From Paenibacillus sp. BIHB 4019 (GTDB taxonomy: Bacteria; Bacillota; Bacilli; Paenibacillales; Paenibacillaceae), in the NCBI RefSeq assembly GCF_002741035.1, contig NZ_CP016808.1, positions 2,914,001 to 2,978,000 on the forward strand: 64,000 bases of DNA, written 5' to 3'. Shown piece by piece: positions 25,362 to 33,989 of this stretch. The number at the start of each line of letters is the position of its first letter. Within the stretch, counting starts at the first letter, position 1. The translations under genes were made by a program, and so were the position numbers. The notes under the pieces were generated by a model, which had not been told where the DNA came from, made no database searches, and saw only the letters and a program-made list of their open reading frames with translations.

Positions 25362-26219
25362 GTGAGCGCGACTCAAACAATGCAGCCGGCGGGGACGCGT
25401 GGCAAAGGTTTTTCCCGATTGCTGCTGTATGTGCTGCTACTGGTGCATCTCGTATTTACAGGATATCCGTTCGTATGGATGGTCATTTCTTCATTCAAAA
25501 CCAACAAAGAATATTTCGCCAACCCTTGGGGGCTGCCGGAATCGTGGCATTTCGATAATTTTGTGCAGGCATGGAACCAAGGCATCAACGGCTATTTGTT
25601 CAACAGCTTGTACATTACTTTCTTCTCGGTTGTGGGACTGCTGGTCGTATCGACACTGATTGGCTTTTACTTATCGATTCGGCCGTTTAAAGGCTCGAAG
25701 CTGCTGCTGGGGGCATTTTTTCTCGGCATGATGATTCCGATCCACAGCACCTTGATTCCATTGTTTACGATGGCGAACAAGCTGGGCATGTATGATTCGT
25801 TCTGGGCATTGTTTTTCCCTTATGTCGCCTTTAATCTTCCGGTCGCTGTCTTTATTGCCCATGGCTTCTTTCAAGGGGTGCCGAAGGAGCTTGAGGAGGC
25901 GGCTATGATTGACGGCTGCTCGATCTACCAGACGTTTTTCAAAGTGTATTTTCCGATTGCGAAGCCGGTTCTGGCGACGATTACGATTCTTTCCTTTTTC
26001 AACATTATGAATGATTTCGTCTTTCCGCTCGTTATGGTATCCAAAGAATCGCTCAAAACGCTGCCGCTCGGCCTTATGATGTTCAAAGGCAACTTCAGTG
26101 CCGATTATTCGCTCATCAGCGCGGCATTGGTCATTACGACAGCTCCGATCATTATTTTATATATGTTTCTGCAAAAGTATATTCAAAAGGGGGTTGTAGC
26201 GGGCTCGGTTAAAGGTTGA
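25362..26219 (+). CDS. Sugar ABC transporter permease (MalG type), locus 2
   Basis: The 285-residue protein has six membrane segments, the EAA loop KELEEAAMIDGCSIYQTFFKVYFP (~178-201) and the tail VVAGSVKG. GTG 25362 lies 8 bases after GGAG; the ATG at 25356 is only 2 bases from it and is a poorer start. It is 18 bp downstream of the first permease. It forms the membrane channel of the locus 2 importer. Confidence 0.92.
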   Translation: MSATQTMQPAGTRGKGFSRLLLYVLLLVHLVFTGYPFVWMVISSFKTNKEYFANPWGLPESWHFDNFVQAWNQGINGYLFNSLYITFFSVVGLLVVSTLIGFYLSIRPFKGSKLLLGAFFLGMMIPIHSTLIPLFTMANKLGMYDSFWALFFPYVAFNLPVAVFIAHGFFQGVPKELEEAAMIDGCSIYQTFFKVYFPIAKPVLATITILSFFNIMNDFVFPLVMVSKESLKTLPLGLMMFKGNFSADYSLISAALVITTAPIIILYMFLQKYIQKGVVAGSVKG

Positions 26220-26275
26220 TCGAAACATCTATTTAAGAGCTGCGGCATTCGACACTATTCAAGGGGGAAACAAAC

Positions 26276-27550
26276 ATGAAAAAGGGTCTTATTTTATTGT
26301 TGGCAATGATGATGGTAGTGATGGCAGGCTGCTCTAGCGCCGGAAACAAGGCGGAAGGCGGATCGACTGAGGGTGCATCTGGCGATGTAACGAAGCTGAC
26401 CATGTGGAGCATGGAGACGAGAAACAAAGATATTATTGAAAAGTCGATCAAGCAATTCAACGAGGAGCATCCGAATGTGGAGCTTACGGCTGAGTTTTTT
26501 GAAGACGAGGCTTTGAAAACAAAAATGAAAGTAGCCATTACAGGCAACCAGGTGCCGGATATTATTACGTATTGGAGCGGCGAAACTTTCGACACGCTCG
26601 TATCCAACAACATGCTGGGCGATATTACCGAGCCGCTTAACAAGGATGAAGCGTTCAAAAACGATGTGCTTAACGGCGGATTGGAAACGTTCTCTTACGA
26701 CGGCAAAAACTACGGCATTCCCGTTTTGTTCAGCGGAGTATCCCTGTGGTACAACAAGCAAATTTTTGAGGAAAATGGCCTGACTCCTCCGACAACCTAC
26801 GCGGAGCTGCTAAGCGTTGTAGACCAACTGAACGCTAAAAATATCGTTCCGATTACAGTTGCAGGCAAAGACCGCTGGCCGGTTCTGCATTGGTTCTCCT
26901 ATCTGGCACAGCGCATCGGCGGCATGGAGCCGTTCGAGAAAGCGAAAAAAGGCGAAGCCGATTTCACTCAGGACAGCTTTGTGAAAGCGGGCGAAATGCT
27001 GCGTGAGCTTGCTGTCGATCATAAAGGTTTCATCAATGGTTTCCTTGGCCTTGATTATGCAGCGGCTGAATCGCTGTTCACGAACGGCAAAGCTGCGATG
27101 TATTTGCAAGGCGAATGGGCGATGAACTCCTTCCTGGATGGCGACTTTGCCGATAAAGTAGGCTTCGTGCCATTCCCGACAGTAGATGGCGGCCAAGGCG
27201 GCATTAACATTTACCAAGGCGGCTTCGGCGCCGGCATGGCGATTTCTTCGAAGACGAACCAAGAAGCTGCTTATGAAGCGATTCGTTTCCTGACGGACTC
27301 GCTGCAACGGAAAGAAATTAATGAGGGCGCGAACATCAGCCCGATGAAAAACCCTGGACTTGACGAGGCGAAAATGAACCCGCTGGCGTTTGCCTACGAC
27401 AGCTCGATCAGCAGCAGCCTGGAAGGCTTCTTCAGCTACTACGACCAAGCGCTTGATGCAAAACGTGCAGAGCAGTTTTTGAACTCGGTCGGCGCGATCG
27501 TCGGTCAAAACGCAAGCAGCGTAAAAGACGAGCTGGCGAAAATCAAGTAA
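26276..27550 (+). CDS. Sugar-binding lipoprotein, locus 2
   Basis: Family-1 solute-binding protein, 424 residues. The lipoprotein signal MKKGLILLLAMMMVVMAGC has its lipobox Cys at ~19. The mature body has KLTMWSMETRNKD, the NQVPDIITYWSG hinge segment and PVLFSGVSLWYNKQIFEENG, typical of oligosaccharide binders. AAGGGGGAAAC precedes the ATG. It follows the two permeases and precedes GH43, which supports xylo-oligosaccharide capture at the cell surface. Confidence 0.93.
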   Translation: MKKGLILLLAMMMVVMAGCSSAGNKAEGGSTEGASGDVTKLTMWSMETRNKDIIEKSIKQFNEEHPNVELTAEFFEDEALKTKMKVAITGNQVPDIITYWSGETFDTLVSNNMLGDITEPLNKDEAFKNDVLNGGLETFSYDGKNYGIPVLFSGVSLWYNKQIFEENGLTPPTTYAELLSVVDQLNAKNIVPITVAGKDRWPVLHWFSYLAQRIGGMEPFEKAKKGEADFTQDSFVKAGEMLRELAVDHKGFINGFLGLDYAAAESLFTNGKAAMYLQGEWAMNSFLDGDFADKVGFVPFPTVDGGQGGINIYQGGFGAGMAISSKTNQEAAYEAIRFLTDSLQRKEINEGANISPMKNPGLDEAKMNPLAFAYDSSISSSLEGFFSYYDQALDAKRAEQFLNSVGAIVGQNASSVKDELAKIK

Positions 27551-27572
27551 TAGCAGCCAGAACTTACGAGAC

Positions 27573-27580
27573 AGGAGGCG
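27573..27580 (+). promoter_or_regulatory. Ribosome binding site pointing to a non-canonical start of the GH43 gene
   Basis: AGGAGG at 27573-27578 is the only Shine-Dalgarno near the gene. The in-frame codons at normal distance are ACG (27584) and ATT (27587). The first standard start, TTG at 27611, lies 32 bases away. Confidence 0.6.
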
Positions 27581-27586
27581 TTTACG

Positions 27587-29188
27587 ATTAACGTAATTAA
27601 CAATCCGATATTGCGGGGATTCAACCCCGATCCTTCGATCATTCGTGTCGGAGACGATTATTATATTGCGACCTCGACCTTCGAATGGTTTCCCGGTGTC
27701 CAAATTCATCATTCTCGCGATTTGAAAAACTGGCGGGTGCTCACGCACCCGCTTACCCGGGCAAGCCAGCTCGATATGATCGGCAATCCCGACTCCGGCG
27801 GAGTATGGGCGCCGTGCCTGAGCTACCATAACGGCATCTTCTACCTGGTGTTTACCGATGTGAAGAGCCATATGGGACCTTTCAAGGACACGCATAACTA
27901 TGTCGTTACAGCAACCGATATTATGGGGCCTTGGTCAGAGCCGATTTATTTGAACAGCAGCGGCTTTGACCCTTCCCTGTTCCATGATGAGGATGGCACC
28001 AAGTGGCTGGTCAATTTGAAATGGGATCACCGCAAAGGGAAAAACCCGTTTGGCGGCATCGTTATTCAGCAGTATTCCGAGGAATTAAAGGCGCTGACGG
28101 GGCCGATTCAAACGATTTTCGACGGCACGCCGCTTGGCTTGACCGAAGGTCCTCACATTTACCGCCATGATGGCTATTATTATTTGATTACCGCCGAGGG
28201 CGGCACGCGTTTTGGCCATGCGGCGACAGTTGCTCGCTCCCGGACGCTGCTTGGCACCTATGAGGCCGATCCGGCTGGGCCGCTCCTTACGTCGGCGGAC
28301 CGCCCAGAGCTTGAACTGCAAAAGGCGGGTCATGTCAGTCTGGTCGAGACGCAGGATGGGCAGCTGTACATTGCCCATCTGTGCGCGCGGCCGCTCAGCC
28401 CTTCGGGAAGCTGCACGCTTGGACGGGAAACGGCCCTTCAGAGGGTCGTTTGGACGGAGGACGGCTGGCTGCGCCTTATCGGCGGAGGCCACTCGCCGGA
28501 AGTTCAGGTGAGCGCGCCTGCGCTTCCGGAGCATCGTTTTGCGGCGGAGCCGGAGATCGAGCATTTTGACGGAGATGCGATCAGCATTCATCTTCATACG
28601 CTGCGCGAGCCGCGGAGCGAGCAATGGGCAACGCTGAAGGAGCGTCCGGGCCATATGAGGCTGAAGGGAAGAGAATCGCTGTTTTCCTCCCACCGGCAGA
28701 GCCTGATCGCACGCCGCCAGCAATCGTTCACAGCAGATGCTGAAACGGTCGTTGAATTTGAGCCAGATACTTATCAGCAGCTTGCCGGGCTTGTATACTA
28801 TTACAATACAAAGAATTATTATTACTTATGGATCAGCCGCGATGAGCAGCTGGGCAAATGCCTCGGCATTATGTCGAGCGACCGCGCGGTCTATGATGAG
28901 CCGCTTGAGCAGCCCGTATCGATTGATGGGGCAGAGCGCTGCTATTTGAAGGCGGAAGTCCGCCATGAGGCGCTGCAATTCTATTATTCGCTGGATGGAG
29001 CGGCTTGGCAGCCAATTGGCCCTGTTCTGGATGCCAGCAAAATATCGGATGAAAACGCCGAGCTGGTGAAGGATGGCATTGCGCTTGATCAAGGCTTCAC
29101 CGGGGCATTTATCGGCATTTGCGTACAGGATTTAAGCGGACGAGGCAAGTATGCGGACTTTGATTATTTCAAGTATTCTGAAAGGTGA
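27587..29188 (+). CDS. GH43-family beta-xylosidase / arabinofuranosidase
   Basis: The protein of ~533 residues has the five-bladed propeller of GH43 (subfamily 11-like) and a C-terminal beta-sandwich (~335-530). Catalytic residues are visible: the base Asp in GFNPDPS, the pKa-modulating Asp in FDPSLFHDEDG, and the acid Glu in LTEGPHIY. It has no signal peptide, so it cleaves imported oligosaccharides in the cytoplasm. The conserved N terminus INVINNPILRGFNPDPS needs an ATT (27587) or ACG (27584) start; TTG 27611 would remove conserved residues and lacks a ribosome site. Its stop is 4 bp before the dehydrogenase start. Confidence 0.9.
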   Translation: MNVINNPILRGFNPDPSIIRVGDDYYIATSTFEWFPGVQIHHSRDLKNWRVLTHPLTRASQLDMIGNPDSGGVWAPCLSYHNGIFYLVFTDVKSHMGPFKDTHNYVVTATDIMGPWSEPIYLNSSGFDPSLFHDEDGTKWLVNLKWDHRKGKNPFGGIVIQQYSEELKALTGPIQTIFDGTPLGLTEGPHIYRHDGYYYLITAEGGTRFGHAATVARSRTLLGTYEADPAGPLLTSADRPELELQKAGHVSLVETQDGQLYIAHLCARPLSPSGSCTLGRETALQRVVWTEDGWLRLIGGGHSPEVQVSAPALPEHRFAAEPEIEHFDGDAISIHLHTLREPRSEQWATLKERPGHMRLKGRESLFSSHRQSLIARRQQSFTADAETVVEFEPDTYQQLAGLVYYYNTKNYYYLWISRDEQLGKCLGIMSSDRAVYDEPLEQPVSIDGAERCYLKAEVRHEALQFYYSLDGAAWQPIGPVLDASKISDENAELVKDGIALDQGFTGAFIGICVQDLSGRGKYADFDYFKYSER

Positions 29189-29192
29189 GCTG

Positions 29193-30248
29193 ATGATGAG
29201 CATAAACGTAATGGATGCAGCCGTAATGAACAAACCGCTGGATATCGAGATTCAAAAAGTACCCGTTCCGACGCCGAAAGACGATGAGGCGCTCGTCAAA
29301 GTATATTGCATTGGCGTATGCGGCTCGGACGTTCATTATTATGAGCACGGAAGAATTGGCCGCTACGTCGTGGAAAAACCGATTATTCTCGGCCATGAGC
29401 TGGCTGGCGAGGTAGTAGCTGTCGGCGCACGCGTATCCAATGTCGCGATTGGCGACCGGGTAGCGGTAGAGCCGGGCGTAGCCTGCGGACGCTGTGAATA
29501 TTGCAAATCGGGCCGTTACAATTTGTGCCCGGACGTTGTGTTCATGGCAACGCCGCCGGTTGACGGCGCATGGGCCGAGTATGTAGCGGTACGCAGCGAT
29601 TTCCTATTCAAGCTGCCGGATGAAATCAGCTTTGAGCAGGGCGCGCTTCTGGAGCCGTTGTCCGTAGGCCTTCACGCGATGAATCGCGCAAAGGTTACTC
29701 CGGCAGACCGTCTGCTCGTAACCGGGCTTGGCCCGATTGGCCTGCTTGCCATTCAGGCAGCAAAGGTCTTTGGCGTAAGCGAAATTTATGCGACGGACGT
29801 TGTGCCCTTCCGCCAGGAGCTGGCGAAGGAAATGGGCGTTACGGCGGTTATTGATCCGATGAAAGAGGATGTGCAGGCGCGCATTGCCGAATTGACTGGC
29901 GGAAAAGGCGTTACCGTTATCGTTGAGACATCGGGGAACGGACGGGCTATCGCCGATGCGGTTCGCACCGTCAAGCGCGGCGGACGCATTGTGCTTGTCG
30001 GCATGCCGGCAGCCTCCGAAATTCCGGTTGATGTGAACGCGATCATCGATGCGGAGGTAGATGTGCTCGGATTGTTCCGTTATGCGAATACCTACCCAGG
30101 CGCCATTCAAGCACTAAGCCAGTCCAGCGTGGACATCGAGAAGGTCATTACCCATAAATATGCGCTGCGGGATACGAAGGAAGCGGTAGAAATGGCCCGC
30201 ACGCAGAAGGACACGAGTATAAAAATCATGATCTATCCTAATAAATAA
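29193..30248 (+). CDS. Zinc-dependent polyol dehydrogenase (xylitol/sorbitol dehydrogenase type)
   Basis: The 351-residue medium-chain dehydrogenase has catalytic zinc ligands Cys in GVCGSDVH and GHE (GHELAGEV). The structural-zinc Cys cluster is CGRCEYCKSGRYNLC, and the NAD-binding loop is GLGPIGLLAIQ. It oxidises or reduces a polyol/ketose pair such as xylitol/xylulose (GutB-like). ATG 29193, with AAAGGTGAG ahead; the neighbouring ATG 29196 is equally possible. It follows the GH43 gene closely, consistent with pentose catabolism. Substrate not provable here. Confidence 0.88.
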   Translation: MMSINVMDAAVMNKPLDIEIQKVPVPTPKDDEALVKVYCIGVCGSDVHYYEHGRIGRYVVEKPIILGHELAGEVVAVGARVSNVAIGDRVAVEPGVACGRCEYCKSGRYNLCPDVVFMATPPVDGAWAEYVAVRSDFLFKLPDEISFEQGALLEPLSVGLHAMNRAKVTPADRLLVTGLGPIGLLAIQAAKVFGVSEIYATDVVPFRQELAKEMGVTAVIDPMKEDVQARIAELTGGKGVTVIVETSGNGRAIADAVRTVKRGGRIVLVGMPAASEIPVDVNAIIDAEVDVLGLFRYANTYPGAIQALSQSSVDIEKVITHKYALRDTKEAVEMARTQKDTSIKIMIYPNK

Positions 30249-30260
30249 TCGTATGCGGAC

Positions 30261-30300
30261 AAAGCCTATCCTTTCACGAACGACGAGAGGATAGGTTTTG
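30261..30300 (+). terminator. Terminator between the dehydrogenase and kinase genes
   Basis: GCCTATCCT pairs with AGGATAGGT, followed by TTTTG. The T-run is short, so read-through into the kinase gene is possible. Confidence 0.6.
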
Positions 30301-30326
30301 TGCAAGTTTTACTGGAGGAAGACGAA

Positions 30327-32102
30327 GTGGGCTATTTCAAAAAAATAGGGCTGGATCAGACGAGAGGCCAAATTTTTGTCAGCTTTATTTTGACCATGTC
30401 CATTGTCCTGCTCATTACGGTAAGCAGCCTCTATGTGCTGCTGTCCAAGGTGCAGCGGGAAAATGCGGCACTGTACATTGACGAGATTGCGCTGCAAGCA
30501 AGCGGGAGGCTGGAATCGCAGCTTAACGAGGTTAACGTTCTGACGCTGCAGCTCGCCATGGATGACCGGATACAAGAAGCGCTCAGCCTCGAGAAGCAGG
30601 GGCACTTGGCGGTTTATGACGAACGAATGAAACTGAGGAGGCTGCTCATCGAGAAGACGGCCTACTCAGATACGATAAAGGATATTGAGCTTTACAGCTT
30701 GTCCCGCAGCCTCTACCCCATCGTGGAGAAGAGCATCGCAGAACGGGTAGAGGAGCGCTATTTAAAGCAGGCGGATGAAATTCATCAGGCCGGAGCCATT
30801 ATATGGATCGGACGCGATCCGGACAATCCGGAATATTTGCTGGCTGTCAGGCAGGTCAAGCTGGAGAAAGAGAAATATGCGAAGGGCGGCTATTTGCTCA
30901 TCCGGCTTAAGCCTTCGATTATTGAGCTGGCCACTACGGACAAGGCGAAGGATAAAGGCCGGGTGATGCGTCTGCTTGACGAGAACAATAACAGCATGAA
31001 CGTAGGGGAAAACAGCGGACTGCTTCTGTCTGTCGGCTCGCTTGAAGGGGAGAGCGGCGATTATGTAACGGTAGAGCGGGCGATACGGTCGACAGGCTGG
31101 AAGCTGCAAATTATGATTCCCAAGCAAACGCTGACCGCCGACATTTACTTTTTGCGTGATGTGCTGCTATGGGCGAGCGTGCTGAGCATTTTCGTATTTG
31201 CCCTGCTGTCGTATTATTTGTCCAAGTTTATTACCTCGCCGATTCGAAGCCTGACGCGCATCATTCAGGGCGGCAAGCATGGCAGTCCGCGGGAAAATCC
31301 TGACCAGTATTTCAACCGAGAGGTTAATCAGCTGAATATGACGTATAACCAGATGGTTAAGCAGATTAATTATTTGATTAAATCCGTATACGAGATTGAA
31401 ATTGTGAAGAGCAAAAGTGAAATTAAAGCGCTTCATTCCCAAATCAATCCGCATTTTTTATTCAATACGCTCGATTCGCTCTACTGGGATCATATCCGCA
31501 AAGGAGAGCAGGAGCTGGCGCAAACCGTCATTCAGCTTGCCGATTTATTTCGGTATACGATTCATTCAAGCACCCAGGACGGATTTGTCACCATCGATGA
31601 GGAGCTGGAGCAGGTCAAGCGGTATGGCGATATTATGAAAATGCGCTGGCGCGACAGGCTCGCCATTGAAATCGACTGCGAGCAGCAGCTCGGCAGCGTG
31701 CGAATTCCCAAGCTCGCGATTCAGCCGCTGGTTGAAAATGCCATTGTGCATGGCATAGAGCCTATGGAGCATGGAGGCACCATCAAGCTGCGCGTAAAGG
31801 AGGAAGCGGGCGTCATTTCCTTTACGGTGCACGATAATGGCATTGGCATAGACCCGGACCAGCTGCATTTAATAAGAGAACGCTTACAGAATGATTTGAG
31901 CATTGCCTTTGTTACGGGCAAAAACGGGATTGGCCTGTTCAATGTATGCAAGCTGATCCAGCTTCATTACGGCAAGCAATACGGCTTAACCATTGACAGC
32001 GCGCCGGGCGCCGGGACGACGATCGTATTAAAAATTCCGCTAAAGCCCGAGCCGGAGAGGGGAGCTTCTGACGATGAATCACAGCATATTGGTCGTGGAT
32101 GA
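30327..32102 (+). CDS. YesM-type sensor histidine kinase (locus 2)
   Basis: The 591-residue kinase has TM1 at ~15-37, an extracytoplasmic sensor domain (~38-275), TM2 at ~278-302, HAMP, then the LytS-type kinase core with INPHFLFNTLDSLYW (phospho-His), QPLVENAIVHG and DNGIGIDPDQ. GTG 30327 follows GGAGG at correct distance; the open frame from 30300 would place that site inside the gene. Its end overlaps the regulator by 29 bp. Proposed to sense xylan-derived sugars for the upstream operon. Confidence 0.92.
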   Translation: MGYFKKIGLDQTRGQIFVSFILTMSIVLLITVSSLYVLLSKVQRENAALYIDEIALQASGRLESQLNEVNVLTLQLAMDDRIQEALSLEKQGHLAVYDERMKLRRLLIEKTAYSDTIKDIELYSLSRSLYPIVEKSIAERVEERYLKQADEIHQAGAIIWIGRDPDNPEYLLAVRQVKLEKEKYAKGGYLLIRLKPSIIELATTDKAKDKGRVMRLLDENNNSMNVGENSGLLLSVGSLEGESGDYVTVERAIRSTGWKLQIMIPKQTLTADIYFLRDVLLWASVLSIFVFALLSYYLSKFITSPIRSLTRIIQGGKHGSPRENPDQYFNREVNQLNMTYNQMVKQINYLIKSVYEIEIVKSKSEIKALHSQINPHFLFNTLDSLYWDHIRKGEQELAQTVIQLADLFRYTIHSSTQDGFVTIDEELEQVKRYGDIMKMRWRDRLAIEIDCEQQLGSVRIPKLAIQPLVENAIVHGIEPMEHGGTIKLRVKEEAGVISFTVHDNGIGIDPDQLHLIRERLQNDLSIAFVTGKNGIGLFNVCKLIQLHYGKQYGLTIDSAPGAGTTIVLKIPLKPEPERGASDDESQHIGRG

Positions 32103-32844
32103 CGAGTATAACTCGCGCATGGGGGTGGCCTTCACTCTGGAGCAGTGGGGGGAGGACAAGGTGCAGGTCGATATGGCCGACAATGGAAAGCAGGCGATTC
32201 GTCTGCTTCGGGAGAAGCCGTATGATCTGCTCATTACTGATATTCGGATGCCGATCATGACGGGCATCGAGCTGCTTGAGGCGCTGCGCGGCGAGCAAAA
32301 TGGCATAAATACGATTTTGCTCACTGGCTTTGCAGAATTTGAGTATGCCCAGAAAGGGCTGAAGCTTGGCGCCGTCGATTATTTGCTGAAGCCGATTCGG
32401 CAGGAGCAGCTCATTCAGGCGGTCGGAAAAGCGTTCCAATCCAAATCGGAGGAAGCGGCAAACGGGCTTTCCTATGGCGTGCCATCGACCAATGCTTATA
32501 TTCTTAGTGCCGTTAAGTATATCCATGAAAGTATCGGCATGCCTTTGTCCATTAAGGAGGTCGCCCAGCATGTCCATCTGAATCCGAGCTATCTCAGCGT
32601 GCTGTTCAAGGAGGAGACAGGCGTAAGCTTCAGCGACTATGTCATCCGGCTGCGGATGAAGCGGGCCAAGGAGCTGCTCTATCATTCTCCGCTCAGCCTG
32701 GACGGCATTTCTGAGCAAATCGGCCTGCAGACAGCGAGCTATTTTATTCGGATTTTCAAAAAATATGAAGGCATTACGCCGAAGCAGTACCGAGAGCAGC
32801 TTAAGCTGATGGCAGCTCACGGGACCCAAGGGCCGCTTTCCTAG
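32074..32844 (+). CDS. Compact REC-AraC response regulator (locus 2)
   Basis: The 256-residue partner has REC ~1-122 (VVDDEYNSR, Asp in LITDIRMP, Lys in YLLKPI), a short linker, and AraC double HTH ~150-248 (LSIKEVAQHVHLNPSYLSVLFKEE and ISEQIGLQTASYFIRIFKKYEG). It lacks the long middle region found in the other two YesN-type proteins here (536 and 541 residues). The start overlaps the kinase end by 29 bp, ensuring translational coupling. Confidence 0.92.
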   Translation: MNHSILVVDDEYNSRMGVAFTLEQWGEDKVQVDMADNGKQAIRLLREKPYDLLITDIRMPIMTGIELLEALRGEQNGINTILLTGFAEFEYAQKGLKLGAVDYLLKPIRQEQLIQAVGKAFQSKSEEAANGLSYGVPSTNAYILSAVKYIHESIGMPLSIKEVAQHVHLNPSYLSVLFKEETGVSFSDYVIRLRMKRAKELLYHSPLSLDGISEQIGLQTASYFIRIFKKYEGITPKQYREQLKLMAAHGTQGPLS

Positions 32845-32919
32845 ACGAGGGAGTGCCGCCCGAGCTGGGAAATAGACAGCCTCTGCCGTTCAAAATAAAA
32901 AAAATATTAACCAATCGCA

Positions 32920-32950
32920 AGGAGCCGCTTGAATGCTAGCGGCTCTTTTG
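32920..32950 (+). terminator. Rho-independent terminator after locus 2
   Basis: GAGCCGCT (32922-32929) pairs with AGCGGCTC (32938-32945), then TTTTGGTT. Confidence 0.75.
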
Positions 32951-32978
32951 GTTGTTCGCTCAGTTATATACAGCGTGA

Positions 32979-32999
32979 AGCCCTTGCCAGTCAAGGGCT
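32979..32999. other. Perfect 8-bp inverted repeat in a gene-free stretch
   Basis: AGCCCTTG and CAAGGGCT with a 5-nt loop. It has no T-run, so a terminator role is weak. The rest of 32951-33183 shows no gene. Confidence 0.4.
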
Positions 33000-33183
33000 G
33001 GCGCTATTTTCCCTTCTCCTAATTTCGCTGTTGATGAGCGGGGATACAACCATTTTTAATGTTCCTTTTCCCTCTGAATGAAACCGCTGCCTGTAAATGT
33101 CATGTTATCTTCCATGTTTGACGTATTGTTAACCTGTTTGTTATGGTTTTTATAGCTGGACCGGAGCGAATGAAGCTTTCTGT

Positions 33184-33216
33184 AGAATATCTCTTGTATT
33201 TTGCGTAAGATATTCT
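33184..33216. promoter_or_regulatory. 9-bp inverted repeat upstream of the HAD-mtlD pair
   Basis: AGAATATCT (33184-33192) and AGATATTCT (33208-33216) are perfect inverted repeats 15 bp apart, ending 32 bp before the HAD start codon. Possible operator or leader hairpin. Confidence 0.45.
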
Positions 33217-33248
33217 GACAAGACTGAATCCGAAGGAGATGGTTAGTT

Positions 33249-33920
33249 TTGATCAAAGGTATCATTTTCGATTTTGACGGAACGATTATCGACACTGAGA
33301 CGGCTTGGTACACGGCTTTTAGCGAAGCCTATGAAGAACATGGGGTAGAGCTGACGCTCGAACAATACTCCACCTGCATTGGCACGAGTCTGCACAGCTT
33401 TAATCCTTATGAATATTTGATGACCGAGCTTAAGCTGCCCATTGATAAAGAGGACTTCCGAACAGCTGTCCATCAAAGGCACAGCAAGCTGATGGAGCTA
33501 GAAGCCATACGGCCTGGCGTTCAGCATTATCTGGATTCGGCTAAAGATGCCGGATTGCGGATGGGCGTAGCCTCAAGCTCCTCCACAGAATGGGTCGAGA
33601 AATATTTAAACCAATTGGGCATTCGCGATTATTTCGAATGTGTCCGTACGTCGGACCATGTTGAGAAGGTGAAGCCGGACCCCGAGCTGTATAACCAGGC
33701 CATGGCTTGTCTGGGCATTGCTCCAGACGAGGCGGTCGCAATTGAGGATTCGCCCAACGGCTCCAGGGCAGCGGCGGCGGCAGGCATGCATTGCGTCGTT
33801 ATTCCTAATGAGATTACCAGTTTTCTGGAATTTGATGCTCCGCATCACAAAATAGAAAGCTTGAGCTTGCTCGATTTTGACCATGTGATTTCCCGTCGTT
33901 GTTTTCAAAACGTATATTGA
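33249..33920 (+). CDS. HAD-superfamily phosphatase (beta-phosphoglucomutase-like, YhcW type)
   Basis: The 223-residue subfamily-I HAD enzyme has motif I DFDGT (nucleophile Asp at ~8), a helical cap (~15-80), motif II Ser in ASSSS, motif III Lys in KVKPDPELY, and motif IV EDSPNG. DFDGT with a second residue F-D-G rather than DVD... is common to phosphatases of this group, and small sugar phosphates are typical substrates. TTG start with AAGGAGA 9 bases ahead. It lies 69 bp before mtlD on the same strand, so it may dephosphorylate mannitol-1-phosphate; this link is inferred only. Confidence 0.86.
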   Translation: MIKGIIFDFDGTIIDTETAWYTAFSEAYEEHGVELTLEQYSTCIGTSLHSFNPYEYLMTELKLPIDKEDFRTAVHQRHSKLMELEAIRPGVQHYLDSAKDAGLRMGVASSSSTEWVEKYLNQLGIRDYFECVRTSDHVEKVKPDPELYNQAMACLGIAPDEAVAIEDSPNGSRAAAAAGMHCVVIPNEITSFLEFDAPHHKIESLSLLDFDHVISRRCFQNVY

Positions 33921-33989
33921 CTGATTTCGAAACGATCTTCTTGCAAGGATCAGCTTAAAAATCAAGCTCAATTAAAGGGGGAAACAATA

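Noticed and set aside
26810..27895. 361-codon minus-strand open frame across the binding-protein and GH43 genes
   Set aside because: Antisense shadow of two well-supported genes; Arg/His-rich, no domain, no ribosome site.
31939..32829. 296-codon minus-strand frame opposite the compact response regulator
   Set aside because: The plus strand carries a complete REC-AraC protein; the antisense product has no recognisable features.
32979..32999. Second terminator after locus 2
   Set aside because: Perfect short stem but no T-run; listed only as an inverted repeat.
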